From Caballeronia megalochromosomata (GTDB lineage: Bacteria > Pseudomonadota > Gammaproteobacteria > Burkholderiales > Burkholderiaceae): a stretch of DNA of 64,000 nt. Positions 52,844 to 61,203 of this stretch are shown here, piece after piece; the stretch's first letter is position 1; every line of letters starts with the position of its first letter. The position numbers were made by a program, and so were the translations under genes. The notes beneath the pieces are model-generated. The model had not been told where the DNA came from and ran no database searches. It worked only from the letters and a program-made list of their open reading frames with translations. The stretch is taken from assembly GCA_001580565.1 (NCBI GenBank), contig LRBF01000258.1:47919-111918 (forward strand). Direction: 5' to 3'.

Positions 52844-54082
52844 ATGACTGAAAAGAACCACGCATCGCTTGCGATTCCCGCTCGCGACCCGAACGAAGGG
52901 CCCGCGCTGCCGCCGCGCCATGTCGAATGGAAGCGCGCGAAGATCGCGCTCGTCATCGTGCTCGCGTTGCTCGCGATCGGCGCGGCGCGCACCGTCGTCA
53001 CCGATGTGCTGCACGGCCGCACGATCGCCTCGCGCACGCAGCAGAACGCGCAGCAGTACGTGAACGTCGTCTTGCCGACGCAGACCGACGGCGGCGGCGA
53101 AACGACCTTGCCGGGCACGCTGCGCGGCTTCGTCGAATCGCCGATCTACGCGCGCGCAACGGGTTATCTGCTGCACTGGTATGTGGATATCGGCGCGCGC
53201 GTGAAGCAAGGCCAGTTGCTTGCCGATCTCGACACGCCCGAGATCGATCAGGAACTCGCGCAAGCGGTCGCGCAACGCGACCAGACGGCATCGAGCCTCG
53301 GCCTCGCGAAGAGTTCCTTCGAACGCTGGCAGCAGTTGCGTCAGCGCGATGCCGTGTCGCAACAGGAACTCGACGAGCGGCAAAGCACCTTCAACCAGGA
53401 CGTCGCGAACCTCGCCGCCGCCGATGCCAACGTGAAGCGCCTGCGTCAGCTCGAATCATTCAAGCGCATCGTCGCGCCGTTCGCAGGCGTCGTCACGCAG
53501 CGCAACGTCGATGTGGGCGATCTCATCGACGCGGGCAGCGGAACGAGCCGCGCGCTCTTCGCACTCGCGCAGTCCGATCCGTTGCGCGTGTTCGTGCAGA
53601 TGCCGCAGGCCTATGCGCAGAACGTGTCGCTCGGACAGGACGTGACGGTCATGCAGGCGGAACTGCCCGGCGAACAGTTTCACGGCAAGATCACGCACAT
53701 CTCCGGCGCGATCGACGTACCCACGCGCTCGCTGCAGGTCGAAGTGAGGCTGCCGAATCCCGATGGCCGCCTGCGTCCCGGCGCGTATGTGCAGGTCGCG
53801 CTGCCCGCGACCGCGCATGCGCGCCTGCTCGTGCCGGGCAATGCGCTGCTGTTCCGCTCGGAAGGCCCGCGCCTCGCGGTCGTCGATGGCGACGGGCACG
53901 TGCGTCTGCACAAGATCGTGATCGCACAGGACCTCGGGCAATCGCTCGAAATCGAGAGCGGCATCGAAGCGACCGACAAGGTCATCATCAACCCGAGCGA
54001 TTCGGTCGCGGACGGCGATCATGTCGTGATCGCGCCGCAGAAGCAGGCGCAACCCGCGTCGGGCACGAAGGCCACGTCATGA
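52844..54082 (+). CDS. RND efflux periplasmic adaptor (membrane fusion protein)
   Basis: 412 residues. N-terminal membrane anchor (about 30-55), lipoyl-like hairpin 'RATGYLLHWYVDIGARVKQG', a coiled coil (about 120-200), and beta-barrel 'IVAPFAGVVTQRNVDVGDL' of the HlyD family. Links the permease to the outer-membrane channel. Starts 21 bases after the permease and overlaps the outer-membrane gene in an ATGA junction. Confidence 0.92.
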   Translation: MTEKNHASLAIPARDPNEGPALPPRHVEWKRAKIALVIVLALLAIGAARTVVTDVLHGRTIASRTQQNAQQYVNVVLPTQTDGGGETTLPGTLRGFVESPIYARATGYLLHWYVDIGARVKQGQLLADLDTPEIDQELAQAVAQRDQTASSLGLAKSSFERWQQLRQRDAVSQQELDERQSTFNQDVANLAAADANVKRLRQLESFKRIVAPFAGVVTQRNVDVGDLIDAGSGTSRALFALAQSDPLRVFVQMPQAYAQNVSLGQDVTVMQAELPGEQFHGKITHISGAIDVPTRSLQVEVRLPNPDGRLRPGAYVQVALPATAHARLLVPGNALLFRSEGPRLAVVDGDGHVRLHKIVIAQDLGQSLEIESGIEATDKVIINPSDSVADGDHVVIAPQKQAQPASGTKATS

Positions 54083-55545
54083 AAGCCGCGCTCTGCATCA
54101 CGCTCGTGTCGATGCTCGCGGCCTGCACGGTCGGGCCGGACTATCATCGGCCCGTCGCGGAAACGCCGCCGACATGGACGACGGATTCATACTGGCGCGT
54201 GGGCGAGCCCTCGCATGCGCCGCTCGCGCTCGACTGGTGGAAAGATTTCGGCGACGTCACGTTGAACGGTCTCGAAGCGCAGGCGCTCGCGCAGAACCAG
54301 ACGCTCGCCGCCGCGAGCGCGCACTACGCGCAGGCACGCGCGACACTCGCGCAAACCTCGGCCCTCGCGCTTCCTGAAATCGATCTCGGTGCGAACGCGT
54401 CGCGCTCGCGCATTTCGCGGAATCGTCCGGTCACCAACTACGCGACGCCGAACAGCTCGACGGTGCAGAACGATCTCAAGCTCGCGCCGACCGTCAACTA
54501 CGACGTCGATCTCTTCGGCCGCATCCGACGCGAAGTGGAAGGCGCGCGTGCGTCCGCCGACCAATCGGGCGACGATCTCGCGAATGCGCGCCTCGTGCTG
54601 AGCACCGATCTCGCGAGCGACTACTTCTCGATGCGCGAGCTCGATGCTGAGATCGACGTGCTGAACCGCTCCGTCGATCTTCAGAACAAAGCGCTCGACT
54701 ACGTGAAAGCGCAGCACGATCTGGGCGCGGTCTCCGGCCTCGACGTGTTGCAGCAACAGGCCTTGCTCGATCAGACGCGCGTGCAGGCGCAACTGCTTCT
54801 GAATCAGCGTGCGCAATTCGAGCATGCGATCGCCGCGCTCGTCGGCACGCCCGCGCCGCAGTTCTCGATCGCGCCCGAACTGAACGAGCGCCCGCTTCCG
54901 CCGATTCCACTCGGTGTGCCGAGCGACGTGTTGCAGCGCAGACCCGACGTCGCATCCGCCGAGCGCGCGATGGCCGCCGCCAATGCGCAGATCGGCGTCG
55001 CGAAAGCGGCGTTCTTTCCGAGCCTCACGTTGAACGGCACCGTCGGCTGGGAGAGCACGGCATTCTCCAGCCTGATCTCCGCGCCGAGTCTCTTGTGGAC
55101 CATCGGCACGATGGCGAGCCAGGTCATCTTCGATGGCGGACGGCGCTCGGCCGCCGTCGACTTCGCGAATCAAGGCTATGTCGCGTCGGTTGCGAACTAT
55201 CGGCAGACCGTGCTCGGCGCGTTTCAGCAAGTGCAGGACGGCATCGTCGGATTGTCGGTGCTGGACGGCGCGGCGAAACAATCGCACGCGGCGGTCGTCG
55301 ATGCGCAACGATTGCTGTCGCTCGCGAACGATCGTTATTCGGGCGGCCTCGTCGCCTATCTCGACGTGATCACCGCGCAGCAGCAATTGCTCACGAGCGA
55401 GCGTCAGGACGTGCAGATTCACGGGCAGCAGCGCACCGTTTCGGTCGCGCTCGTGAAGGCATTGGGCGGCGGATGGAACATGAATGACGCAGCGCATGAG
55501 GGCGAGGACATTGCAAGTACAACGGACAAGGCGCCCGCGCGCTGA
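54079..55545 (+). CDS. outer-membrane efflux channel lipoprotein (NodT/OprM type)
   Basis: 488 residues. Lipobox LAAC (Cys16) followed by 'TVGPDYHRP', the usual start of NodT-type channels. Two OEP repeats: around 'APTVNYDVDLFGRIRREVEG' and 'GTMASQVIFDGGRRSAAVDF', and 'LQRRPDVASAERAMAAANAQ' between. The trimer forms the exit duct of the pump. A Thr/Asp-rich tail after 'LGGGWN' is longer than usual. Confidence 0.93.
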   Translation: MKAALCITLVSMLAACTVGPDYHRPVAETPPTWTTDSYWRVGEPSHAPLALDWWKDFGDVTLNGLEAQALAQNQTLAAASAHYAQARATLAQTSALALPEIDLGANASRSRISRNRPVTNYATPNSSTVQNDLKLAPTVNYDVDLFGRIRREVEGARASADQSGDDLANARLVLSTDLASDYFSMRELDAEIDVLNRSVDLQNKALDYVKAQHDLGAVSGLDVLQQQALLDQTRVQAQLLLNQRAQFEHAIAALVGTPAPQFSIAPELNERPLPPIPLGVPSDVLQRRPDVASAERAMAAANAQIGVAKAAFFPSLTLNGTVGWESTAFSSLISAPSLLWTIGTMASQVIFDGGRRSAAVDFANQGYVASVANYRQTVLGAFQQVQDGIVGLSVLDGAAKQSHAAVVDAQRLLSLANDRYSGGLVAYLDVITAQQQLLTSERQDVQIHGQQRTVSVALVKALGGGWNMNDAAHEGEDIASTTDKAPAR

Positions 55546-55640
55546 GCCGAGCAAAACGTAAGCACGATGACCGCGAGGCTCGTATAGTTAGCGGTGAGAC
55601 AATGCGGTAAACACACACTGAACGCGCACAGGTGCCAGGC

Positions 55641-56354
55641 ATGAAAGTCCTGATAGTCGAAGACGAACACAAAGTGGTGGATTACCTGCGCTCGGGGCTG
55701 ACCGAGCAAGGCTGGGTCGTCGACATCGCGATGGACGGCGAGGAAGGCACACATCTCGCCATCGAATACGACTACGACGTGATCGTGCTCGACGTGATGC
55801 TGCCCCGACGCGACGGCTTCTCGGTATTGAAGGCGCTGCGCATGCAGAAATCGACGCCGGTCATCATGCTCACCGCGCGCGATCACATCAACGATCGCGT
55901 GCGCGGCCTGCGCGAAGGCGCGGACGACTATCTCACGAAGCCGTTCTCGTTCCTCGAGCTCGTCGAGCGTCTGCATGCGCTCGCGCGCCGCACCCGCGCG
56001 CAGGAATCGACGCTCATTTCCGTCGGCGATCTGTATGTGGATCTGATCGGCCGCCGTGCAACCCGCGACGGCGTGCGGCTCGATCTCACCGCGAAGGAGT
56101 TCCAGTTGCTCTCCGTGCTCGCGCGCCGCCACGGCGACATTCTCTCCAAGACCGCGATCACCGAACTCGTCTGGGAAGTCGATTTCGAGAGCCACACGAA
56201 CGTCGTCGAAACGGCGATCAAGCGGCTGCGCGCGAAACTCGACGGACCGTTCCGCACGAAACTGCTGCATACCGTGCGCGGCATGGGCTATGTGCTCGAA
56301 GTGCGCGAAGCCCGCGACACGCGCGAAGTCAGGGAAGACGCGAGACAATCATGA
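55641..56354 (+). CDS. OmpR-family response regulator of the RND operon
   Basis: 237 residues. Receiver with acidic pocket E7-D8 and phospho-acceptor D51 ('VIVLDVMLPRRDG'), Lys in 'YLTKPFSF', and a winged-helix output domain ('LDLTAKEFQLLSVLARRHGD', 'VVETAIKRLRAKLD'). Of the CusR/IrlR-like heavy-metal class. It overlaps the kinase gene in an ATGA junction. GTG at 55632 is an alternative start. Likely binds the tandem repeat at 49486. Confidence 0.92.
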   Translation: MKVLIVEDEHKVVDYLRSGLTEQGWVVDIAMDGEEGTHLAIEYDYDVIVLDVMLPRRDGFSVLKALRMQKSTPVIMLTARDHINDRVRGLREGADDYLTKPFSFLELVERLHALARRTRAQESTLISVGDLYVDLIGRRATRDGVRLDLTAKEFQLLSVLARRHGDILSKTAITELVWEVDFESHTNVVETAIKRLRAKLDGPFRTKLLHTVRGMGYVLEVREARDTREVREDARQS

Positions 56355-57838
56355 ACACGCAGTGGGCATCATCGGCGCAGCAGGAACCCAGTGAACCGCG
56401 CACGCAGCGCTCCATATCGCGGCGCCTCGCCGTGATGTTCGCGCTCGTCGCGCTGTTCGTTTTTTCGCTCGTCGGCTCGGGGCTGTTCCTCGTGCTGCGC
56501 GTGCAACTGGAACAGCATCTGCGCGACTCGCTCGACAATCGCGCGGAAATCGCGCGGCTCATCGTCACGCACGTATCGAGCCCGGAAAAATGGAAGATCG
56601 CGAAAGAGAAGCTCGCCGACATCACGCCGCGCGACGGCTCCACGCTCTTCGCCGTCTCAAGCAACGATCCGCGCTTCGAATACGGCTCGCCGCCCGCGGG
56701 CCACGTCATCAGGCGCGTGATGGGCGGCTATGCGCACTTCCGTCCTGAAGACCGCGCCTACGACATGCTGATGACCACGCTGACGATCCCGCCCAACGCG
56801 GACCGTCCGCCCTTGCAACTCTTCGTCGCGATCGACTGCGCGCCGAACGTCCATACCATGCGCGCCTTCGGTCTCGCGCTCGCCGCGTTCATGGCGCTAT
56901 CGACCGTGGCGGTGCTGCTGCTGAGTTATTCGGTCGCGCGCCTCGGCCTCGCGCCGCTCACGCGTCTCACACGCGATGCATCGAAGTTGAGCCCGAACAA
57001 TCGCTCGCAGCGCCTCAACACGCGCGCGCTCCCGATGGAACTGGAAGATCTCGCGAAGTCCTTCAATGGTGCGCTGGAACGGCTCGACCATGCATACGGC
57101 CGGCTCGAATCCTTCAACGCCGATGTCGCGCACGAACTGCGCACGCCGGTCACGATTCTCATCGGCCAGACCGAGGTGGCGTTGACGCGCGACCGCTCGA
57201 TCGACGAGTTGCGTCATACGCTGCAATCGAATCTCGAAGAGTTCGAGCGCGTGCGCGCGATCATCAACGACATGCTGTTTCTCGCTCGTGCCGATCAGGG
57301 CGAGCGCGCGACGGGACTCGTCGAGGTCTCGCTCGCGGCCGAGGTCAACCGCACGCTCGAGTTTCTGGAGATTCCGCTGGAAGAAGCGCAGGTTCGCGCG
57401 GTCGCGAGCGGCGATGCGCGCGCTTTCGTCAATACGTCGCTCTTCGGCCGCGCGCTGTCCAATCTCGTGATGAACGCGATCCAGCATTGCGCGCCCGGTG
57501 CGACGATTTCCGTGTCGATCACGCGCGAGCATGGGCGCATCCGTATCGCGGTGGCCAATCCGGGCGAACTCATCCAGCCGCACGTCAAGGAGCATCTCTT
57601 CGACCGCTTCTATCGCGCGGAGAGTTCACGCACGAACAGCCGCGAAAATCACGGCCTCGGGCTTGCCATCGTGAAGGCGGTGGCGGAGATGCATCGCGGC
57701 ACGGTGTCGGCGACGAGCGAGCACGGCATCAACACGTTCTCGTTCTCGGTCGCGCGTTTCGGAAGTGAGCCCCGCACCGCGGAGGATATGGCCTTGCCCG
57801 TGCCGCCGGTCGTCGAAACCAAATCCGCCACGACATGA
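56351..57838 (+). CDS. sensor histidine kinase of the RND operon
   Basis: 495 residues. Two membrane segments (about 28-50 and 170-195) around a periplasmic domain, HAMP linker, phospho-acceptor H261 (AHELRTPVT), and HATPase boxes 'LVMNAIQHCAPGA', 'FDRFYRAESSRTNSRENHGL'. The class resembles heavy-metal sensor kinases (CusS-like), which is consistent with efflux control. Ends 10 bases before a convergent gene. Confidence 0.92.
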   Translation: MNTQWASSAQQEPSEPRTQRSISRRLAVMFALVALFVFSLVGSGLFLVLRVQLEQHLRDSLDNRAEIARLIVTHVSSPEKWKIAKEKLADITPRDGSTLFAVSSNDPRFEYGSPPAGHVIRRVMGGYAHFRPEDRAYDMLMTTLTIPPNADRPPLQLFVAIDCAPNVHTMRAFGLALAAFMALSTVAVLLLSYSVARLGLAPLTRLTRDASKLSPNNRSQRLNTRALPMELEDLAKSFNGALERLDHAYGRLESFNADVAHELRTPVTILIGQTEVALTRDRSIDELRHTLQSNLEEFERVRAIINDMLFLARADQGERATGLVEVSLAAEVNRTLEFLEIPLEEAQVRAVASGDARAFVNTSLFGRALSNLVMNAIQHCAPGATISVSITREHGRIRIAVANPGELIQPHVKEHLFDRFYRAESSRTNSRENHGLGLAIVKAVAEMHRGTVSATSEHGINTFSFSVARFGSEPRTAEDMALPVPPVVETKSATT

Positions 57839-57848
57839 CACGCGCGCG

Positions 57849-58475
57849 TCACTGACAAAAGTATTCGTCCGATGCCGCCACCGGCGCTTCGGCCGTCGCC
57901 GGCTTGAAATGACTGTACTTGCGGTACGTCTTGCCGTTCACCGTCACGGACGCGGCAGCTTCGGTCTCGACCGACCCCGAGGCGATCGCACTGCTATGCG
58001 CTTCGACGTTGCCGTTGCTCCAGCTGCTCGCGCGCGCATACGATCCGCCCTTCGACGTATCGGTCTTGCTCTGTTCCGAGATCGCACTCGTGACCGGATT
58101 GCCGAAGCTCCCGGTATCGATCGACGATGCCGGAGGCTTGTAGCCCCACGTCGACGTGAGCGTGCTCATGTCGATTTCCTGCGGCTTCCAGCCGACGATT
58201 TTGGCGCCGTTCGAAAGCGGCGACAGTTCCACCGCGACGATCTGCGTGCCGCGTCGCGCGACGAGCAGGCACTTGCCGCCCGAGCTCTGCAAAGGCACGT
58301 AGCCGCTCGACGGCAAGAGCGCGAGCGCGCGCGCATCGGGCATCGGCTGCACGCCGACCGGGTTCGCCGCCCAGATCACGCCGGCGCTCGCATCGGCGTG
58401 CGCGCTCATCGGCATCATCGAGACCAGCGCACTCGCCGCGAGCGCGATGGCCGCCATTTTCTTGTGACTCTTCAT
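57849..58475 (-). CDS. exported protein of unknown function, 208 aa
   Basis: Signal peptide (1-27, cleavage after 'SAHA'). The mature part begins with a globular block ('GKCLLVARRGTQIVAVELSP') and ends 'DEYFCQ'; these two Cys may pair. The middle is Ser/Asn/Gly/Thr-rich ('SGSVETEAAASVTVNGKTYR'). It lies last in a minus-strand run of four exported-protein genes. Confidence 0.7.
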   Translation of the reverse strand: MKSHKKMAAIALAASALVSMMPMSAHADASAGVIWAANPVGVQPMPDARALALLPSSGYVPLQSSGGKCLLVARRGTQIVAVELSPLSNGAKIVGWKPQEIDMSTLTSTWGYKPPASSIDTGSFGNPVTSAISEQSKTDTSKGGSYARASSWSNGNVEAHSSAIASGSVETEAAASVTVNGKTYRKYSHFKPATAEAPVAASDEYFCQ

Positions 58476-58546
58476 CGCATGCCTCAGCGGGAAAACGAGG
58501 GTTGACTCTCCGGGACCAGTCTTTCAGAGCCAACCCTTCAAAGGGA

Positions 58547-58575
58547 GAGACGGCCTGGCTTTCCAGGCGCGTCTC
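58547..58575 (-). terminator. stem-loop between two exported-protein genes
   Basis: GAGACG-GCCTGG (58547-58558) pairs with CCAGGC-G-CGTCTC (58563-58575) with one bulged base and a CTTT loop; weak T-rich tail on the minus strand. Likely end or attenuator of the upstream minus-strand gene. Confidence 0.5.
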
Positions 58576-58618
58576 TTCTGTTCCATGGCGTCAAGCTGCC
58601 ACCGGATCTACCGCCTCC

Positions 58619-59590
58619 TCACTTCATCATCGAGACTTCGATCTTTTCGCCGATGGGCGTGCTCGCGACTTCGACGCCGTTCGCGCCGTCAGCCTGATCG
58701 TACACGCGGGCTGCGACCGGCGTCGGCTGCGCCACTTGCTTCGCGGGCGCCGGATGAGCCTGCTTCGCGTCGTCCTGGGTTTTCAGGTTGACGTCCGGAT
58801 TGTTCGCGGCGGTCACCGGCAAGCCGAGGCGCGCGCGGACCAGCGGATCGCGATACTTTTCGTCATCCGACAGCACCGCGTCCGCACCCGACTTCGCGAG
58901 CGGCGTGGTCGTGCCCGGGCACAGATGGCCCGTTGCTTCGACCGCGCGGCGGTTCGCATCGCTCTGGCACAAGAGCGCGAGCGCGACGTCGGTCAGGCCC
59001 ATCGCGCGGAACTCGCGCGCATCGAGACGGCGTACGCAAGCCTGATCGACGAGGGTCGTGCCGCCGGTCGCGCCGAAGCCCGTGATCGACAGGCCGAAGC
59101 TGGCCGAGCCCATGCAGGTGTCGGAGAGCGTCGTCGTGAGTGCGGGCGCGGCGATTGCCGGCGTCGTGCGCACCGAGTACGAGCTCTGGTTGTAATCGAC
59201 CGTCGTGCGCGTATCAAAGGCGCTCGTGCCGGGGCCGGTGGACGCCTTGCCGGTCGCGTCGGTGCCGCTCGCGTCGTTGCCCGAATTCGTGAGCGAGGGC
59301 ATCGACAGCGAGATGTTCACGTTCGATGAGCCGCCCTGCGCCGACGAACGGCCGCCGCTGGCGGTGGCGACGCCCAGGCCGCCCACCGACGAGGAATTGG
59401 AACTGGTGTTGGCCGTCGAGTTCGCCGACGTGCCGATGTTGTTCAGGCTCGAGCCGCCGCCCTGGCCGATGCCCGTGGACGTCGAACCCGAAACCGAGCC
59501 CGACGAGGAATTGGCCGTGGTGTCAGCGTGGGCAAGTTGCGCGGCGCAAAACAGCACGGCGCATGCCAATTGCAAAGTGGTCTTGTTCAT
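58619..59590 (-). CDS. exported Ser/Gly/Asn-rich protein, 323 aa
   Basis: GGAGA ribosome site before the ATG at 59590. Signal peptide (1-20, cleavage after 'LAHA'). Residues about 22-110 are low-complexity Ser/Asn/Gly/Thr. A conserved-looking core follows: 'TPAIAAPALTTTLSDTCMGS', 'ATGGTTLVDQACVRRLDARE', four to five cysteines in 'C(M)GS...DQAC...LLCQ...HLCPG', then a Pro/Ala/Lys tail. I have the impression that the central block also occurs in secreted or phage-associated hypothetical proteins, but cannot name a family. Confidence 0.7.
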   Translation of the reverse strand: MNKTTLQLACAVLFCAAQLAHADTTANSSSGSVSGSTSTGIGQGGGSSLNNIGTSANSTANTSSNSSSVGGLGVATASGGRSSAQGGSSNVNISLSMPSLTNSGNDASGTDATGKASTGPGTSAFDTRTTVDYNQSSYSVRTTPAIAAPALTTTLSDTCMGSASFGLSITGFGATGGTTLVDQACVRRLDAREFRAMGLTDVALALLCQSDANRRAVEATGHLCPGTTTPLAKSGADAVLSDDEKYRDPLVRARLGLPVTAANNPDVNLKTQDDAKQAHPAPAKQVAQPTPVAARVYDQADGANGVEVASTPIGEKIEVSMMK

Positions 59591-59734
59591 TTGGTTCTCC
59601 GGAAGGAAGGGGAACGCCACAGCGCATGACGGTCCCGGACGACTTGGATTTTTTTTATAAGGTTCGGCAAAGGCGGTGTCCCGCAAGCACGCGGCTCTTC
59701 ATGACGCCGCCCCTGCCTTGGCTCACAGGCCGGC

Positions 59735-60082
59735 TTAACGCCAGCCGCCGCCCAGCTTGCTCCATGCATTGGCCGCTGCGTCCGCGCCCGAGGTGCCGCC
59801 CGCTTGCGCATTGCCGTGGCCGAAACCGCTCACGTTCGACGTGTTGGTGTGGCTCGTCGTGGCGTTGGTGGCGTTGCCGGTCACGCCGAATGCATTGCCG
59901 GCGATCGATTGCGCGTTGCCGTTGGCCGTGCCGTAGTCGGTGGCGGTGAAACGGCCGAAGCCCGAGACCGATGCGGAGGTCGAGCCGCCCGAGGTCGAGG
60001 ACGAGCTGGAGTTCGTGGTCGTGGCCATCGCGGCGACGGAGACGAACGAGAGCAGTGCAGCAGCGATCAGAGTGCGTTTCAT
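59735..60082 (-). CDS. small exported Gly/Asn/Thr-rich protein, 115 aa (paralogue 1)
   Basis: Signal peptide (1-20, cleavage after 'AAMA'), then Ser/Thr run TNSSSSSTSGG, a 'GNAQSIAGNAFGVTGNATNA' middle and the C-terminal block GADAAANAWSKLGGGWR that is identical in the next gene. The start at 60082 has AAGGA 9 bases upstream; Met at 60091 is too close to it. Confidence 0.75.
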   Translation of the reverse strand: MKRTLIAAALLSFVSVAAMATTTNSSSSSTSGGSTSASVSGFGRFTATDYGTANGNAQSIAGNAFGVTGNATNATTSHTNTSNVSGFGHGNAQAGGTSGADAAANAWSKLGGGWR

Positions 60083-60205
60083 GATTTGCATTCCTTATCG
60101 AATCGGTAAGATTGAATTTAGTTTTTATGTTGTCGAACTGCGGTCACATCGGTTGCGGGAAAGCGAACCCCGTTGCGGCGAAGTCCGCCGTCCGTCGCCG
60201 CGTGC

Positions 60206-60556
60206 TTAGCGCCAGCCGCCGCCCAGCTTGCTCCAGGCATTCGCAGCAGCGTCGGCGCCCGAGGTGCCCGTTGCCGACGAACCGCCGAAGCCCTTGCCGC
60301 CAGCCGACGACGTGTTGATGTGGCCGGTCGTCGCGTTGGTCGCGTTGCCCGTCACGCCGAAGCCCTTGCCAGCGAGCGCCTGTGCATTGCCGTTGGCGAT
60401 GCCCGCGTCCGTGGCGCTGAACGAGCCGTAGCCGAACACGGCTGCGCCGGTGGTGCCGCCCGAGGTCGAGCTGGAGCTGGAGTTGGTGCCCGTTGCGAAT
60501 GCGGCGGCGGAAACGAGGGAAAGGACGGCTGCTGCTGCGATCAGTTTGCGTTGCAT
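60206..60556 (-). CDS. small exported Gly/Asn/Thr-rich protein, 116 aa (paralogue 2)
   Basis: Same plan as the neighbouring gene: signal peptide (cleavage after 'AAFA'), TNSSSSSTSGG, 'GNAQALAGKGFGVTGNATNA', and the invariant GADAAANAWSKLGGGWR end. Start at 60556 with GGAGA 7 bases upstream. First gene of the four-gene exported cluster; an inverted repeat lies 37 bases upstream of its start. Confidence 0.75.
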   Translation of the reverse strand: MQRKLIAAAAVLSLVSAAAFATGTNSSSSSTSGGTTGAAVFGYGSFSATDAGIANGNAQALAGKGFGVTGNATNATTGHINTSSAGGKGFGGSSATGTSGADAAANAWSKLGGGWR

Positions 60557-60593
60557 GGTGAAGTCTCCAAGTGTAGGCGCACGGTCAATTCCA

Positions 60594-60617
60594 GCTACAT
60601 CGACGCCGATATGTAGC
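60594..60617. promoter_or_regulatory. inverted repeat upstream of the exported-protein cluster
   Basis: Perfect 7-base arms GCTACAT (60594-60600) and ATGTAGC (60611-60617) around a 10-base spacer, within the 5' region of the first gene of the cluster. Size and symmetry fit a dimeric repressor operator, or a leader hairpin. Confidence 0.5.
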
Positions 60618-61154
60618 GGGCACAACAACGATAAATTAAATTTTTGTTAGTATTCCTACTTCAAATGCATGCCTGAATTTCACATCGGTGAACCAGCGTG
60701 AAAATCAGCGAGCGTTTGGAGCAGGACGCGCCTCGGGCGCGGACCAACCGGTCAGAAGCGGTGCGAAGTGCGAACGTCGCGAGCTTCGATCAGCCGAAGT
60801 CGTCGTTCGTGCAGCAGATGGATGTTTGCTTGTGACGGGCGCTCGGCTACCGTCGAGCAGATCGTGCCGCGCTGGCCGTCCGCCTGGTCTTTTTGATTTG
60901 CGTTCTTCATCGCAATCCCCGTGTCACGCTTTATGTTTTATCAGGCTTTGGTCTTTCAATTGCCTGCGTTTGATGTGACTTTACGGAAGATGAATCGGAC
61001 GATGCGTGGGCCAGCCAACATTACATTTCACGTCGTAACAATTCGTGAGAAATTTAGTGGGCAAGCGCTCATTCGAGCCGGTCGACACCCCGGAAACCCT
61101 CTGTTTTCGGGGGCTTTCGAGATATCAACCGCATAGTGGGAGGATTGTCAGACG
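60618..61154. other. intergenic region, AT-rich next to the exported cluster
   Basis: About 540 bases between the first exported-protein gene and the nasA terminator. AT-rich at 60628-60665 (likely promoter of the exported cluster). An ORF at 60688-60978 has no ribosome site and Arg/Ser-rich shadow composition. A loose CCCCG...CGGGG stem (around 61087-61112) lacks a T tail. No gene supported. Confidence 0.4.
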
Positions 61155-61178
61155 AAAAAAACGGGCGATATGCGCCCG
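61155..61178 (-). terminator. Rho-independent terminator of nasA
   Basis: On the minus strand: CGGGCG-CATAT-CGCCCG followed by seven T residues, 26 bases after the nasA stop. Confidence 0.85.
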
Positions 61179-61203
61179 CGGTTGTAAGGTAGACCCGCCA
61201 AAG

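Noticed and set aside
60083..60125. sigma-28-like TAAA...CGATAA before the 115-aa exported gene
   Set aside because: The -10 would end only about 12 bases before the ATG, putting the ribosome site upstream of the transcript start.
60688..60978. 96-codon ORF in the spacer upstream of the exported cluster
   Set aside because: No ribosome site, Arg/Ser-rich shadow composition, no recognisable domain.
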